In this document: in pieces, positions 56,065 to 64,000 of the stretch
Layout: every line of letters starts with the position of its first letter
How positions within the stretch are numbered: the first letter of the stretch is position 1
DNA from: Myxococcota bacterium
GTDB taxonomy: Bacteria; Myxococcota; UBA727; JABDBI01
Direction of reading: 5' to 3'
Assembly (NCBI GenBank): GCA_040387835.1
Contig: JAZKCZ010000001.1
Span: 325,444 to 389,443 of the forward strand
DNA length: 64,000 nt
Notes under the pieces: generated by a model
Databases searched by the model: none
What the model was told of the DNA's origin: nothing
What the model saw: only the letters and a program-made list of their open reading frames with translations
Made by a program: the position numbers and the translations under genes

Positions 56065-57015
56065 TTACCCAAAATACTCTCTATACCAATCGACGAATTT
56101 CTTAACGCCTTCTCCAACTGATATTTGAGGCGTAAACCCTGTGGCATCTGTTAGTCGGTGCGTATCGGCGGGATTTTGGGCGACATCGCCGGGTTGCATG
56201 GGCAGATAGTTCAAGATGGCTTTTTTGCCAGCATTTTTTTCAATTTCCTGAATATAATCCAGTAAAGAAGTGCTCACTGGGCTGCCCAGGTTGAATACTC
56301 GGTAGTCTTCACCGGGATGTCTGATCAACCGAACTAAACCTTCAACGACATCATCTATATAAGTGAAGTTTCGAAGCATGTGCCCTTTGTTGTAGACGTC
56401 GATGGGTTTGCCTTCGAAGATGTTTTTGGTGAATTTGAATAGCGCCATGTCGGGCCTGCCCCAGGGGCCGTAGACGGTGAAGAAGCGCAGGCCCGTGGTG
56501 GGAAAGCCGTATAGATGTGTGTACGAATGCGCCATAAGTTCGTTGGCCCGCTTGGTGGCGCCGTATAGCGAGACTGGCCGGTCTGCGGAGTCATCTTCTG
56601 AAAAGGGATAATTGGTGCTGGAGCCGTACACGGAGCTGGTGGAGGCGTAAATCAGATGTTTTACCTGAGTTTGACGACAGCCTTCTAGAATATTCAAAAA
56701 GCCGACTAGGTTTGAGCTGACGTAATCGTGCGGATGACTGACCGAGTGGCGCACGCCTGCTTGGGCGGCAAGATTGATAACTTGGTCGAAGCCGTGCTTG
56801 GCAAAGAGAGACTCCATAGCCGCTCTATCGCTGATGTCGGCTTTTTCGAACTGCCAACCTTGGCCCGATAAGCGTTCTAGCCTGGCTTGCTTCAGCTTTG
56901 GGTCATAATAATTGTTAAGATTGTCCAGGCCTACCACTTGGTGGCCTTCTTTTAATAGGCGCTCACATAATGCTGCACCGATAAATCCGGCTGCGCCAGT
57001 TACCAAAATGGTCAT
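56065..57015 (-). CDS. UDP-glucuronate 4-epimerase-like enzyme
   Basis: The 316-residue SDR epimerase has the NAD motif TGAAGFIGAALCERLL, and DNLNNYYDPKLKQARLERL, a signature of GAE/CapI-type enzymes. The catalytic Tyr-x3-Lys is in SLYGATKRANELMA, and GLRFFTVYGPWGRPDMALF follows. It converts UDP-uronic acids at C4 for surface polysaccharide. It lies 4 nt after the dehydrogenase gene, forming a two-gene sugar-nucleotide operon. Confidence 0.9.
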   Translation of the reverse strand: MTILVTGAAGFIGAALCERLLKEGHQVVGLDNLNNYYDPKLKQARLERLSGQGWQFEKADISDRAAMESLFAKHGFDQVINLAAQAGVRHSVSHPHDYVSSNLVGFLNILEGCRQTQVKHLIYASTSSVYGSSTNYPFSEDDSADRPVSLYGATKRANELMAHSYTHLYGFPTTGLRFFTVYGPWGRPDMALFKFTKNIFEGKPIDVYNKGHMLRNFTYIDDVVEGLVRLIRHPGEDYRVFNLGSPVSTSLLDYIQEIEKNAGKKAILNYLPMQPGDVAQNPADTHRLTDATGFTPQISVGEGVKKFVDWYREYFG

Positions 57016-57019
57016 GAAC

Positions 57020-58288
57020 TTATAGTCTCCAAATTTTATAGTCGTCGCTTGGTGCTAAAATGCCTTTAATGTCCATCACTAAGCCCTTTTGTATCAGCTT
57101 TTCTGAAAAAGCCTCTGTAAAAAAGTGACGGTATTTATCATGCGCGACAGCGATAACGGCGGCTTCGACTCTAGGCAGCTGCTCCCAGTCTAATAGCTCG
57201 ATGCCGTACTCGTGCAGAACCTCGCCCCGATTGGCCATGGGATCGTGGACCAGGGTCTGGATGCCGTAGCGATTAAGTTCTCGGATAATATCAATCACCC
57301 GACTATTTCTGATATCGGGGCAGTTTTCTTTAAAGGTAATGCCTAAAATGGCCACTTTGGCATTTTTGATCGAAATGTCTTGGTGAATCATCTGTAGGAC
57401 GGTTTGTTGCGCGATATACGTGCCCATTTGGTCGTTGATTCGTCTGCCAGCTAAGATGACTTCAGGGTGGTAGCCCAACTGCTCTGCCTTATGGGTGAGA
57501 TAGTATGGGTCTACGCTGATACAATGGCCGCCAACCAAACCAGGTTTGAAATCCAGGAAGTTCCATTTGGTGCCTGCGGCTTTGAGCACTTCGCCTGTGT
57601 CAATGGAGAGGCGATGGCATATTAACGCCAGCTCGTTCATCAGTGCCACGTTGACATCACGTTGAGTGTTTTCAAGCACTTTGGCTGCCTCAGCGACTTT
57701 GATACTAGGTGCCTCGTAGACGCCCGCTTCGATTATTTTTGCGTAAACCGAGGCGATTGTGCTCAAGCTGGCTGCGTCGAAACCCGATACAACTTTAATA
57801 ACGCTTGCCAGCGTATGTTGTTTGTCGCCTGGATTAATGCGCTCGGGTGAATAGCCCAGGTAGAAATCAGTCCCTGCTTTGAGGCCAGATAGCGCCTCCA
57901 GTACAGGCAGGCATTCTTCTTCGGTTAGGCCAGGATAGACCGTGGATTCAAAGACTACGGTATCGAATCTTTTTAAATAGGCGCCTAGCAATTTGCAGGC
58001 CGATAGCAGATGGCTCAAATCAGGCTTTTTGGCAGAATCGATGGGCGTTGGTACGGTGACAATGTGAAAATTAGCCTCAGATAGCAGGCTGGATTCAGCG
58101 CTTAAAGTTATATTGGCATTTGAAAAATCAGCGCTTTCGGCTTGCTCTGTTCGGTCGAATCCATTTTGCAGCTCCGAGACACGATTGGCATTCGTGTCAA
58201 AACCAATGACTTTGTAGTGTTTTGCGAATGCCACCGCCAAAGGAAAGCCGACGTAGCCCAAGCCGATGACTGAAATAACAGGAACCAT
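57020..58288 (-). CDS. Nucleotide-sugar 6-dehydrogenase (WbpO/TviB-like)
   Basis: ATG at 58288 gives 422 residues. The NAD motif is VIGLGYVGFPLAVAFAKHYK. The segment KVIGFDTNANRVSELQNGFD points to the WbpO/TviB group rather than plain UDP-glucose dehydrogenase. The catalytic Cys lies in GLVGGHCISVDPYYLTHKAE. It oxidises UDP-hexosamine or UDP-glucose to the uronate, which the next gene would epimerise. This implies a uronate-containing capsule or O-antigen. Confidence 0.9.
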   Translation of the reverse strand: MVPVISVIGLGYVGFPLAVAFAKHYKVIGFDTNANRVSELQNGFDRTEQAESADFSNANITLSAESSLLSEANFHIVTVPTPIDSAKKPDLSHLLSACKLLGAYLKRFDTVVFESTVYPGLTEEECLPVLEALSGLKAGTDFYLGYSPERINPGDKQHTLASVIKVVSGFDAASLSTIASVYAKIIEAGVYEAPSIKVAEAAKVLENTQRDVNVALMNELALICHRLSIDTGEVLKAAGTKWNFLDFKPGLVGGHCISVDPYYLTHKAEQLGYHPEVILAGRRINDQMGTYIAQQTVLQMIHQDISIKNAKVAILGITFKENCPDIRNSRVIDIIRELNRYGIQTLVHDPMANRGEVLHEYGIELLDWEQLPRVEAAVIAVAHDKYRHFFTEAFSEKLIQKGLVMDIKGILAPSDDYKIWRL

Positions 58289-58345
58289 CGCCAAAAGGCT
58301 ACCGGGGCCTTTGACTTCTTGCCTATACGACGATAGTCGGAAGCG

Positions 58346-59413
58346 ATGTTGAAAGACCAGCTTCTAGACGCTTTTTCCAAAATCATTGTGCCTGAATTCG
58401 AACAAGATGTTGTCAAACTTGGCTGGGTTAGAGCCATTGAAATTGAAGGTCAGAAATTACGCATCGATTTAGTTTTGCCGAGCTTCGCGCTCAAATCGGA
58501 GCGCCAGTGCGCTTCAGCAGTCAAAGAAGCGGCTATTTTATTAGCCCCGACAGGCACAGCGGTCGACTTGAATGTTTTCGCGGAAGTTCAGCCAGCGGTT
58601 GAGCAAAGCGTGAAGAAAGAAGGCATTGCTGATGTTAAAAATATTATTTTGGTCCTATCGGGTAAAGGCGGCGTCGGCAAAAGCACAGTCGCATCCAATC
58701 TGGCTTTAGCGCTTTCGGGGATGGGATGCCGCGTGGGCCTTTTAGATGCTGATGTTTATGGACCGTCCATCCCGACACTGTTTGACGTTCCTAAAGATGC
58801 TGAAGTTTTTGGCATTGCCAAAGAAGGCAGCACTGAAAACTACATGATTCCCTTGGAAGCCAAGGGCATTAAACTGATGAGCATCGGCTTTTTGGTAGAC
58901 ACCAGCTCAGCCATGATCTGGCGCGGGCCTATGATAGCTTCAGCCGCCATGCAAATGTTCAATAACACCGCTTGGGGTGACGTGGATTACTTGATCGTGG
59001 ATATGCCACCAGGAACCGGCGATATTCACTTGACGATTTCGCAGAAAGTCACTGTGGCAGGCGCATTGGTGGTCTCTACCCCTCAAGATTTAGCCTTAGC
59101 AGATGTAACCAGGGCCAAAGCGATGCTTGATAAAGTGAATATTCCGACATTCGGTTTGGTTGAGAATATGAGCTATTTCGTGTGCGACGGTTGCGATAAG
59201 CGTCATGAGATATTCTCTCACGGCGGCGCGCGTCAGCTGGCAGGCCAGTTAGGCGTGCCAGTGGTGGCCGAGATTCCGCTGGATGCGACTTTGAGCTTTC
59301 AGCATCCGGCCTACCAGGATTTGGCTCATGATTTGGCAACCCGGGTTGTCAAGGCAGCGATGGCGAAGCCTGCTCCGAAGAAAGAAAAAACGCGTTTGGC
59401 AATATTGGGATAG
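58346..59413 (+). CDS. mrp: Mrp/ApbC Fe-S cluster carrier ATPase
   Basis: The 355-residue protein has an N-terminal DUF59-like domain (about 1-85), a deviant Walker A LSGKGGVGKSTVASNLALAL, DADVYGPSIPTLF, DMPPGTGDIHLTISQ and the cluster-binding VCDGCDK. It delivers Fe-S clusters to target enzymes. With Suf, SufT and the A-type carrier it completes an Fe-S supply set in this window. Confidence 0.95.
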   Translation: MLKDQLLDAFSKIIVPEFEQDVVKLGWVRAIEIEGQKLRIDLVLPSFALKSERQCASAVKEAAILLAPTGTAVDLNVFAEVQPAVEQSVKKEGIADVKNIILVLSGKGGVGKSTVASNLALALSGMGCRVGLLDADVYGPSIPTLFDVPKDAEVFGIAKEGSTENYMIPLEAKGIKLMSIGFLVDTSSAMIWRGPMIASAAMQMFNNTAWGDVDYLIVDMPPGTGDIHLTISQKVTVAGALVVSTPQDLALADVTRAKAMLDKVNIPTFGLVENMSYFVCDGCDKRHEIFSHGGARQLAGQLGVPVVAEIPLDATLSFQHPAYQDLAHDLATRVVKAAMAKPAPKKEKTRLAILG

Positions 59414-59425
59414 GAAGGAGTAAAC

Positions 59426-60478
59426 ATGTTCAGCTTTGTAGAATATATTTGGATCGACGGCGCGAAACCTTCTCAAGGTTTAAGATGTAAGACTCGAATC
59501 TTAGATTTTGGCGATTCAAGGCCTAACCTGTCTCTGTTTCCTGTTTGGGGCTACGATGGCTCATCTACCAACCAATCGACCGGCCATTTTTCGGACCTGG
59601 TGCTAAAACCAGTCAACTTTGTCAAAGACCCGATTCGAGGCGATGGGCACTATCTGGTTTTGTGTGAAGTTTTCAACGTGGATGGCACGCCTCACGAAAG
59701 CAACACCAGAGCCAAGCTGCGTGAAGAAATGCAGCGTGGTGCGCCTGATGAAGACGCATGGATTGGCTTCGAGCAAGAATACACCATGTATGAGCCAGAT
59801 GGCAGAAGACCCTATAAATGGCCCGAGCACAAAGAACCAGAACCCCAAGGCCCTTACTATTGCTCCGTGGGCGCAGACAGAGCCTGGGGACGTAGCCTTT
59901 CGGAAGGCCACGCGGGTGCCTGTGTGATGGCTGGCCTTGCCATTTATGGAACGAACGCAGAAGTGATGCCTTCTCAATGGGAATTTCAAATAGGCTATCG
60001 AGGCGTCAAATCCGAAAGCGCGGACCCGCTCACCATCTCCGACCATTTGTGGCTAGCCCGTTGGCTGTTGCACCGCATCGGTGAGGATATTGGTATCAGT
60101 GTCAGTCTGTCGCAAAAGCCGATGAAAGGCGATTGGAACGGTGCCGGCATGCATACCAACTTCTCCACCAGAGCCATGCGAGATGAAAAGACTGGTTGGG
60201 GCGAAATCACCAAGCTGGTCGAAGGGCTTTCAACGCATCACAAAGAACATATTGCTGAGTACGGCGCTGGTTTGGAAGAACGACTGACAGGCCACCACGA
60301 AACCTGCGACATCAACACTTTCAAAATGGGCGAATGTGATCGAGGCGCCTCGATTCGAATTCCAGAGCCTGTGGTCCAAAAGCGCTGTGGCTATATCGAA
60401 GACCGGCGCCCAGGTGCCAATGCTGACCCTTATCGTATCTCAACTCGTTTATTGAAGACTTTGCATGAAATTAAGTAA
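59426..60478 (+). CDS. Type II (eukaryotic-type) glutamine synthetase
   Basis: The 350-residue enzyme has the GSII layout: FPVWGYDGSSTNQSTGHFSD near the N-terminus, GFEQEYTMYEPDGRRPYKWP, GPYYCSVGADRAWGR, DWNGAGMHTNFST and GASIRIP. That length and the GYDGSST motif separate it from the longer GSI. It makes glutamine from glutamate and ammonia. GGAAGGAG lies just before the ATG. Bacterial GSII is found in rhizobia, actinomycetes and some delta-lineage bacteria. Confidence 0.95.
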   Translation: MFSFVEYIWIDGAKPSQGLRCKTRILDFGDSRPNLSLFPVWGYDGSSTNQSTGHFSDLVLKPVNFVKDPIRGDGHYLVLCEVFNVDGTPHESNTRAKLREEMQRGAPDEDAWIGFEQEYTMYEPDGRRPYKWPEHKEPEPQGPYYCSVGADRAWGRSLSEGHAGACVMAGLAIYGTNAEVMPSQWEFQIGYRGVKSESADPLTISDHLWLARWLLHRIGEDIGISVSLSQKPMKGDWNGAGMHTNFSTRAMRDEKTGWGEITKLVEGLSTHHKEHIAEYGAGLEERLTGHHETCDINTFKMGECDRGASIRIPEPVVQKRCGYIEDRRPGANADPYRISTRLLKTLHEIK

Positions 60479-61616
60479 CCGCGTTTTAAACTTAGGCTCC
60501 TCCCCAACTTTGGCAATGAAAGCGCGAACCAAAGCGTTGCACGATCAAGGTATCGAAGTTATCTCGTTAAGTGCGGGCGAGCCTGATTTTGAAACACCCG
60601 CTTGTATTGTCGAAGTGGCGCACCGGGCACTCGATAAAGGCGTGAGCCGCTATACGGGCGTTCGGGGAAATGACGAACTGATTTCAGCCATGCGGCTTAA
60701 GTTTAAACGAGATCAAGGTTTGGACTACGCACCAGCGCAAGTGCTGTCTTCGGTCGGGGCGAAAGCGTGTTTATCGTTGGCTTTTGATGCGCTATTAGAG
60801 CCAGGTGATGAAGCGATTATCTTGGTGCCTTATTGGGTAAGTTACCCAGAAATGGTCAAGCTTTCCGGTGCAACGCCTGTTTTTGCAAAACCAACACTTG
60901 AATCTATCAACGCGGCGATTACGCCTAAAACCAAAGCAATTGTAGTCAACTCTCCGAACAACCCTGACGGGGCGGTGTATTCGAAAGAATTCTTCCAAGG
61001 CATGATGAAGCTTTTAGAAGGCACCGGCGTTTGGGTAATATCAGACGAGATATACGAGCACTTGGTATTCGATGGTTTGAAACACGTATCTCCGGCATCG
61101 GTGTCTGAAGACGCCTATGCTAGAACGATTGTGATTAACGGCGTATCCAAAGGCTACGCGATGACTGGCTGGCGCGTTGGTATTATCGGCGGGCCTGAGC
61201 CGGCGGTTTCGGCGATGGTTAAACTGCAAGAACAACGTATCAGCTGTATCCCTACGATCTGTCAGATGGCTGCTGCGTATGCGCTGACAGAGCCGGCGGA
61301 GCTGAAGGTTGAGATTGAAAAGATGCGCTTGGCGTATCAAGAACGCCGCGATCGATTCATGGAAGCGATTGTGCAGATTCCAGGTGTAACTTGTGAAAAG
61401 CCGCAAGGTGCGTTTTATACGTTCCCGAACTTCAGCGCTCGCTTTCCGGATGATACGGCGCTCGCTAATGCGTTACTGGCTGACGCTCACGTAGCAACCG
61501 TGCCCGGCACCCCCTTCGGCATGCCAGGGCATTTAAGGATCAGTCTAGCGTCAAAACTAGAAGAAATTCTAGCAGGCGTAGATAAAATCAAGCAATTCCT
61601 GTCATCCCGGCCTTGA
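60465..61616 (+). CDS. Aspartate-type aminotransferase, C-terminus supplied by repeat C
   Basis: The 383-residue class I enzyme shows LSAGEPDFETPACIV, SVGAKACLSLAFDAL, VVNSPNNPDGAVYS, WVISDEIYEHLVFDG and the PLP-binding Lys in INGVSKGYAMTGWRVG. It transfers amino groups among aspartate, glutamate and oxo-acids, near the glutamine synthetase it overlaps by 14 nt. The last residues (LSSRP and the TGA stop) lie in the palindromic repeat at 61599-61672. Confidence 0.94.
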   Translation: MKLSNRVLNLGSSPTLAMKARTKALHDQGIEVISLSAGEPDFETPACIVEVAHRALDKGVSRYTGVRGNDELISAMRLKFKRDQGLDYAPAQVLSSVGAKACLSLAFDALLEPGDEAIILVPYWVSYPEMVKLSGATPVFAKPTLESINAAITPKTKAIVVNSPNNPDGAVYSKEFFQGMMKLLEGTGVWVISDEIYEHLVFDGLKHVSPASVSEDAYARTIVINGVSKGYAMTGWRVGIIGGPEPAVSAMVKLQEQRISCIPTICQMAAAYALTEPAELKVEIEKMRLAYQERRDRFMEAIVQIPGVTCEKPQGAFYTFPNFSARFPDDTALANALLADAHVATVPGTPFGMPGHLRISLASKLEEILAGVDKIKQFLSSRP

Positions 61617-61672
61617 GCCGGGATCCAGCGCTGTGTAAAACCCTGGACCCCGGGTCCGCGCCCGGGGTGACA
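61599..61672. repeat. Family C palindromic repeat between convergent genes
   Basis: The element begins TGTCATCCCGG and ends CCGGGGTGACA. Inside are CCCGGC-CTTGA-GCCGGG and CCCCGGG-TCCGCG-CCCGGGG stems, with GGATCCAGCG between them. It gives the stop codon of the aminotransferase and lies 1 nt before the pheT stop, so it may also serve as a two-way terminator. Confidence 0.88.
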
Positions 61673-61673
61673 A

Positions 61674-63764
61674 CTAAGCGCGTAGTGTTGCGCCTAACGA
61701 TTTTTCAAGCTCTTTGGTCAACTTTTCAATCAAAGGCTGCACTTCACTTTCAGTCAATGTCCGTTCAACGTCTCGCAAAGACAGCGATACGGCGACGGAT
61801 TTCTTCCCAGCTTCAATGCCCTTACCTTGGTAAACGTCAAATATCCGAGCATCTTCCAATATCAACGCGAGCGGCTCAAACTTCCGAATGGCACTGAGCA
61901 ATTCACCAGCCAAAATCTTTTCATCCAAAATCAGCGCCAAATCGCGTCCGATGCCTGGGAACTTCGGCAATACCTTCGCCTGAATCACTTGGAAGCAATG
62001 CGCTTTTAACGCTTCTAAATCAATTTCGAACACCGGCGATTGACCATGGTCACTCAAATCGGGGTGCAGATAGCCCATCTGGCCCACAAGTTTGTCCCCG
62101 ACCAAAATATCCGCTGACTGCGCGGGATGCAAATAACTTGCAGGTGCCTGGGCCGGTATAAACTCAGCCTTAAGCTTTAAAGATTCAAGCAGCCCTTCCA
62201 AAATACCTTTAAGCACATAGAAATCCGCACCCTGCATCACACCTGCAAGCATCAGCTTTTCGGTCGCGTACGAATCAGCGCTCATATTGTCCAGCGTCAA
62301 ACCATCCGTCTGTGGCTGAGCACCTGCCTTATTGAGGCCTAAAAAGACGCAGCCAATTTCGAAAAATGCAGGCCGTTGCGCTTGTTGTCGCAAATTATAG
62401 CCGACGTTTTGCATGAGGCCCGGCAACAGATTTGTTCGCATCGCCGACAACTCTTCGCCCAGAGGATTTTTAAGTTTTAGAGCTTCGACATTAGAAAAGC
62501 GTGCTAGCTCCGAAGGGGAGCTAAAAGCGTAATTAACCGCTTCGAAAAAGCCAGAGTTCGCCAGATGCGTTTTAATATGCCGTTCGAGCTTGTCTAAAGA
62601 CTTATCAATTGAAACACCTTCAGCCTGCTTTTTAAAAGTTAGCTCTGACGGAATCGCATCAAAGCCTATCAAGCGCATGGCTTCTTCAATCAGATCGATT
62701 TCGCTGGTGATATCGGGCCTAAAAGTTGGCACTCTGAATTTTAAAGCATCATGAGCAGCGCGGCCAGCAGTCTCAATGCCGAGCGCTAAAAAGCGTGCTC
62801 TGATTTGCACTGGGTCCATCTGAGACTCTGAAAGTCCCGAAAGTGCTGCGAGCCTGGCGGGTCTAAGTGAAATTTCCAATGGCTGAATGGGGTTTGCGTA
62901 GATATCCACAACTTCACGTCGAATACGCCCGCCTGCAATTTCCTCAATTAGGCTGGCGGCTCTATCTAAAGCACCAATGACGCCATTGGGATCACAGCCG
63001 CGCTCGAAGCGATAACTTGAATCGGTGCTCATTTGTAAGCGTTTGGCTGTCTTGCGGACGCCAGATGGTTCAAAATAGGCTGACTCCAACAAAATATTTT
63101 GTGTGGTATTGGTCACTTCGCTGTTTTTACCGCCCATGACACCAGCAATGGCCAAGGCTTGTTCGTCGTCAGCGATGACCAGGTCAGTGCTCGTTAGGAT
63201 GCGTTCTTTGCCATCCAAAGTCACTAATTTTTCGCCTTCTTCGGCAAAGCGTACTTTCACGCCAAAGCGCCCTTTGGCTTTGGATAGGATATCTAAATCA
63301 AACGCATGCAGCGGCTGGCCTCGCTCCATTAATACCCAGTTGGTGATATCAACCACGTTGTTGATGGGTTTGATATTAATTGCGAGCAGTTTTTTTTGCA
63401 GCCATTCGGGGCTTTCGGCGATTTGAACGCCTTCGATAATGCGAAGCGCATATCTTGGGCACGCTTCTTTAGCCTGCACATGCACTTGGATCAGATCATG
63501 AATCGATGCACCGAGCTCTTTGACTGAAGGCGCCAAGAAAGTTGTTCTAGACAGGTAGATCGCCGCTAATTCACGAGCAACGCCAAAGTGGCTTAAAGCA
63601 TCGGGGCGGTTCGGAGTCACTTTGAGCTCTAAAATCGTGTCGTCTTCAAAGCTTTGAACTGACTCGATTTCAAGGCCAGCAAAAGTGAGTTTGCGGGCAA
63701 GTTCATCCGGCGATGCCCCGGTTAAATCAACGAGGCTGTGCAAAGTTTGAATGCTGACGTACAT
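61674..63764 (-). CDS. pheT: Phenylalanyl-tRNA synthetase beta subunit, short form without the EMAP/OB tRNA-binding domain
   Basis: The 696-residue subunit is about 100 shorter than E. coli PheT. After LARKLTFAGLEIESV it jumps straight to ILELKVTPNRPDALSHFGVA, skipping the OB-fold tRNA-binding domain usually placed there (about residues 40-150). The rest is normal: B3/B4 and B5 parts, ERGCDPNGVIGALDRA, NPLGEELSAMRTNLLPGLMQ, and the C-terminal anticodon-binding domain (FPGIGRDLALILDE). It charges tRNA-Phe with PheS. It starts 4 nt after the pheS stop. Confidence 0.95.
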   Translation of the reverse strand: MYVSIQTLHSLVDLTGASPDELARKLTFAGLEIESVQSFEDDTILELKVTPNRPDALSHFGVARELAAIYLSRTTFLAPSVKELGASIHDLIQVHVQAKEACPRYALRIIEGVQIAESPEWLQKKLLAINIKPINNVVDITNWVLMERGQPLHAFDLDILSKAKGRFGVKVRFAEEGEKLVTLDGKERILTSTDLVIADDEQALAIAGVMGGKNSEVTNTTQNILLESAYFEPSGVRKTAKRLQMSTDSSYRFERGCDPNGVIGALDRAASLIEEIAGGRIRREVVDIYANPIQPLEISLRPARLAALSGLSESQMDPVQIRARFLALGIETAGRAAHDALKFRVPTFRPDITSEIDLIEEAMRLIGFDAIPSELTFKKQAEGVSIDKSLDKLERHIKTHLANSGFFEAVNYAFSSPSELARFSNVEALKLKNPLGEELSAMRTNLLPGLMQNVGYNLRQQAQRPAFFEIGCVFLGLNKAGAQPQTDGLTLDNMSADSYATEKLMLAGVMQGADFYVLKGILEGLLESLKLKAEFIPAQAPASYLHPAQSADILVGDKLVGQMGYLHPDLSDHGQSPVFEIDLEALKAHCFQVIQAKVLPKFPGIGRDLALILDEKILAGELLSAIRKFEPLALILEDARIFDVYQGKGIEAGKKSVAVSLSLRDVERTLTESEVQPLIEKLTKELEKSLGATLRA

Positions 63765-63768
63765 AATT

Positions 63769-64000
<232 letters not shown>

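Overview
The window looks like chromosome from a free-living or host-associated bacterium of the Myxococcota/Bdellovibrionota type. The pointers are an AgmX/PglI-type C-terminal domain at the end of a TolQ-TolR-TPR operon, a CarD/CdnL transcription factor, paired b and b' ATP synthase subunits, a eukaryotic-type (type II) glutamine synthetase and a SufBCDSU-SufT operon. Base composition is moderate, without the GC richness of classical myxobacteria. The lineage is inferred from gene content only. There are no rRNA genes, transposases, integrases or CRISPR arrays; one tRNA gene is present.

Layout. 1-321: end of recR. 367-10664: a tightly overlapping plus-strand operon (periplasmic beta-domain protein, two TPR proteins, a small exported protein, TolQ-like, two TolR-like, AgmX/PglI-like), which looks like an envelope-spanning proton-driven machine related to gliding/outer-membrane systems. 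It ends with a minimal family A DNA polymerase. 10702-13025: an exported dual-specificity phosphatase, a small membrane protein and an orphan. 13000-17916 (minus): sufB-C-D-S-U-T. 18032-29487: an accessory block with a cysteine-repeat surface protein, a 2880-residue OTU protease/coiled-coil/DExD ATPase protein and an exported orphan. 29533-34013 (minus): ATP synthase b', b, delta, alpha, gamma with a thioesterase and an AtpI-like protein. 34071-36628: menB, tsaE, initiator tRNA-Met, an AHSA1-like protein and two small membrane proteins. 36625-38827 (minus): atpD, atpC and an A-type Fe-S carrier. 38895-43418: fumC, murA, prmC, tatA, a membrane orphan and carD. 43493-47234: an M3 oligopeptidase, a zinc-ribbon protein and two low-complexity orphans. 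47266-53900: MsbA-like ABC exporter, rsmE, pyrG, an RluA-like synthase, an AmpG-like transporter and a CbiX-like chelatase. 54336-58288: aminotransferase, a DUF559 nuclease inside a repeat cluster and two nucleotide-sugar enzymes. 58346-64000: mrp, glnII, an aspartate-type aminotransferase, pheT and partial pheS.

Most of the window is core metabolism: Fe-S assembly (Suf, A-type carrier, Mrp), respiration and energy (MenB, FumC, F1Fo ATPase), cell wall (MurA, AmpG-like) and translation (PheST, PrmC, TsaE, initiator tRNA). Two things stand out. First, the 18-29.5 kb block has a eukaryote-interaction flavour: an OTU deubiquitinase-like domain joined to about 1200 residues of coiled coil and a helicase-like ATPase, translated 2 nt after a cysteine-repeat protein reminiscent of protist surface antigens. 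Second, at least four families of palindromic repeats are scattered through the window. One family (A) sits in frame inside four conserved genes and, in the shared orientation, encodes variants of P-x-P-x-x-GEG. Another (B) brackets a solitary DUF559 nuclease gene in inverted orientation, which suggests a small mobile cassette.
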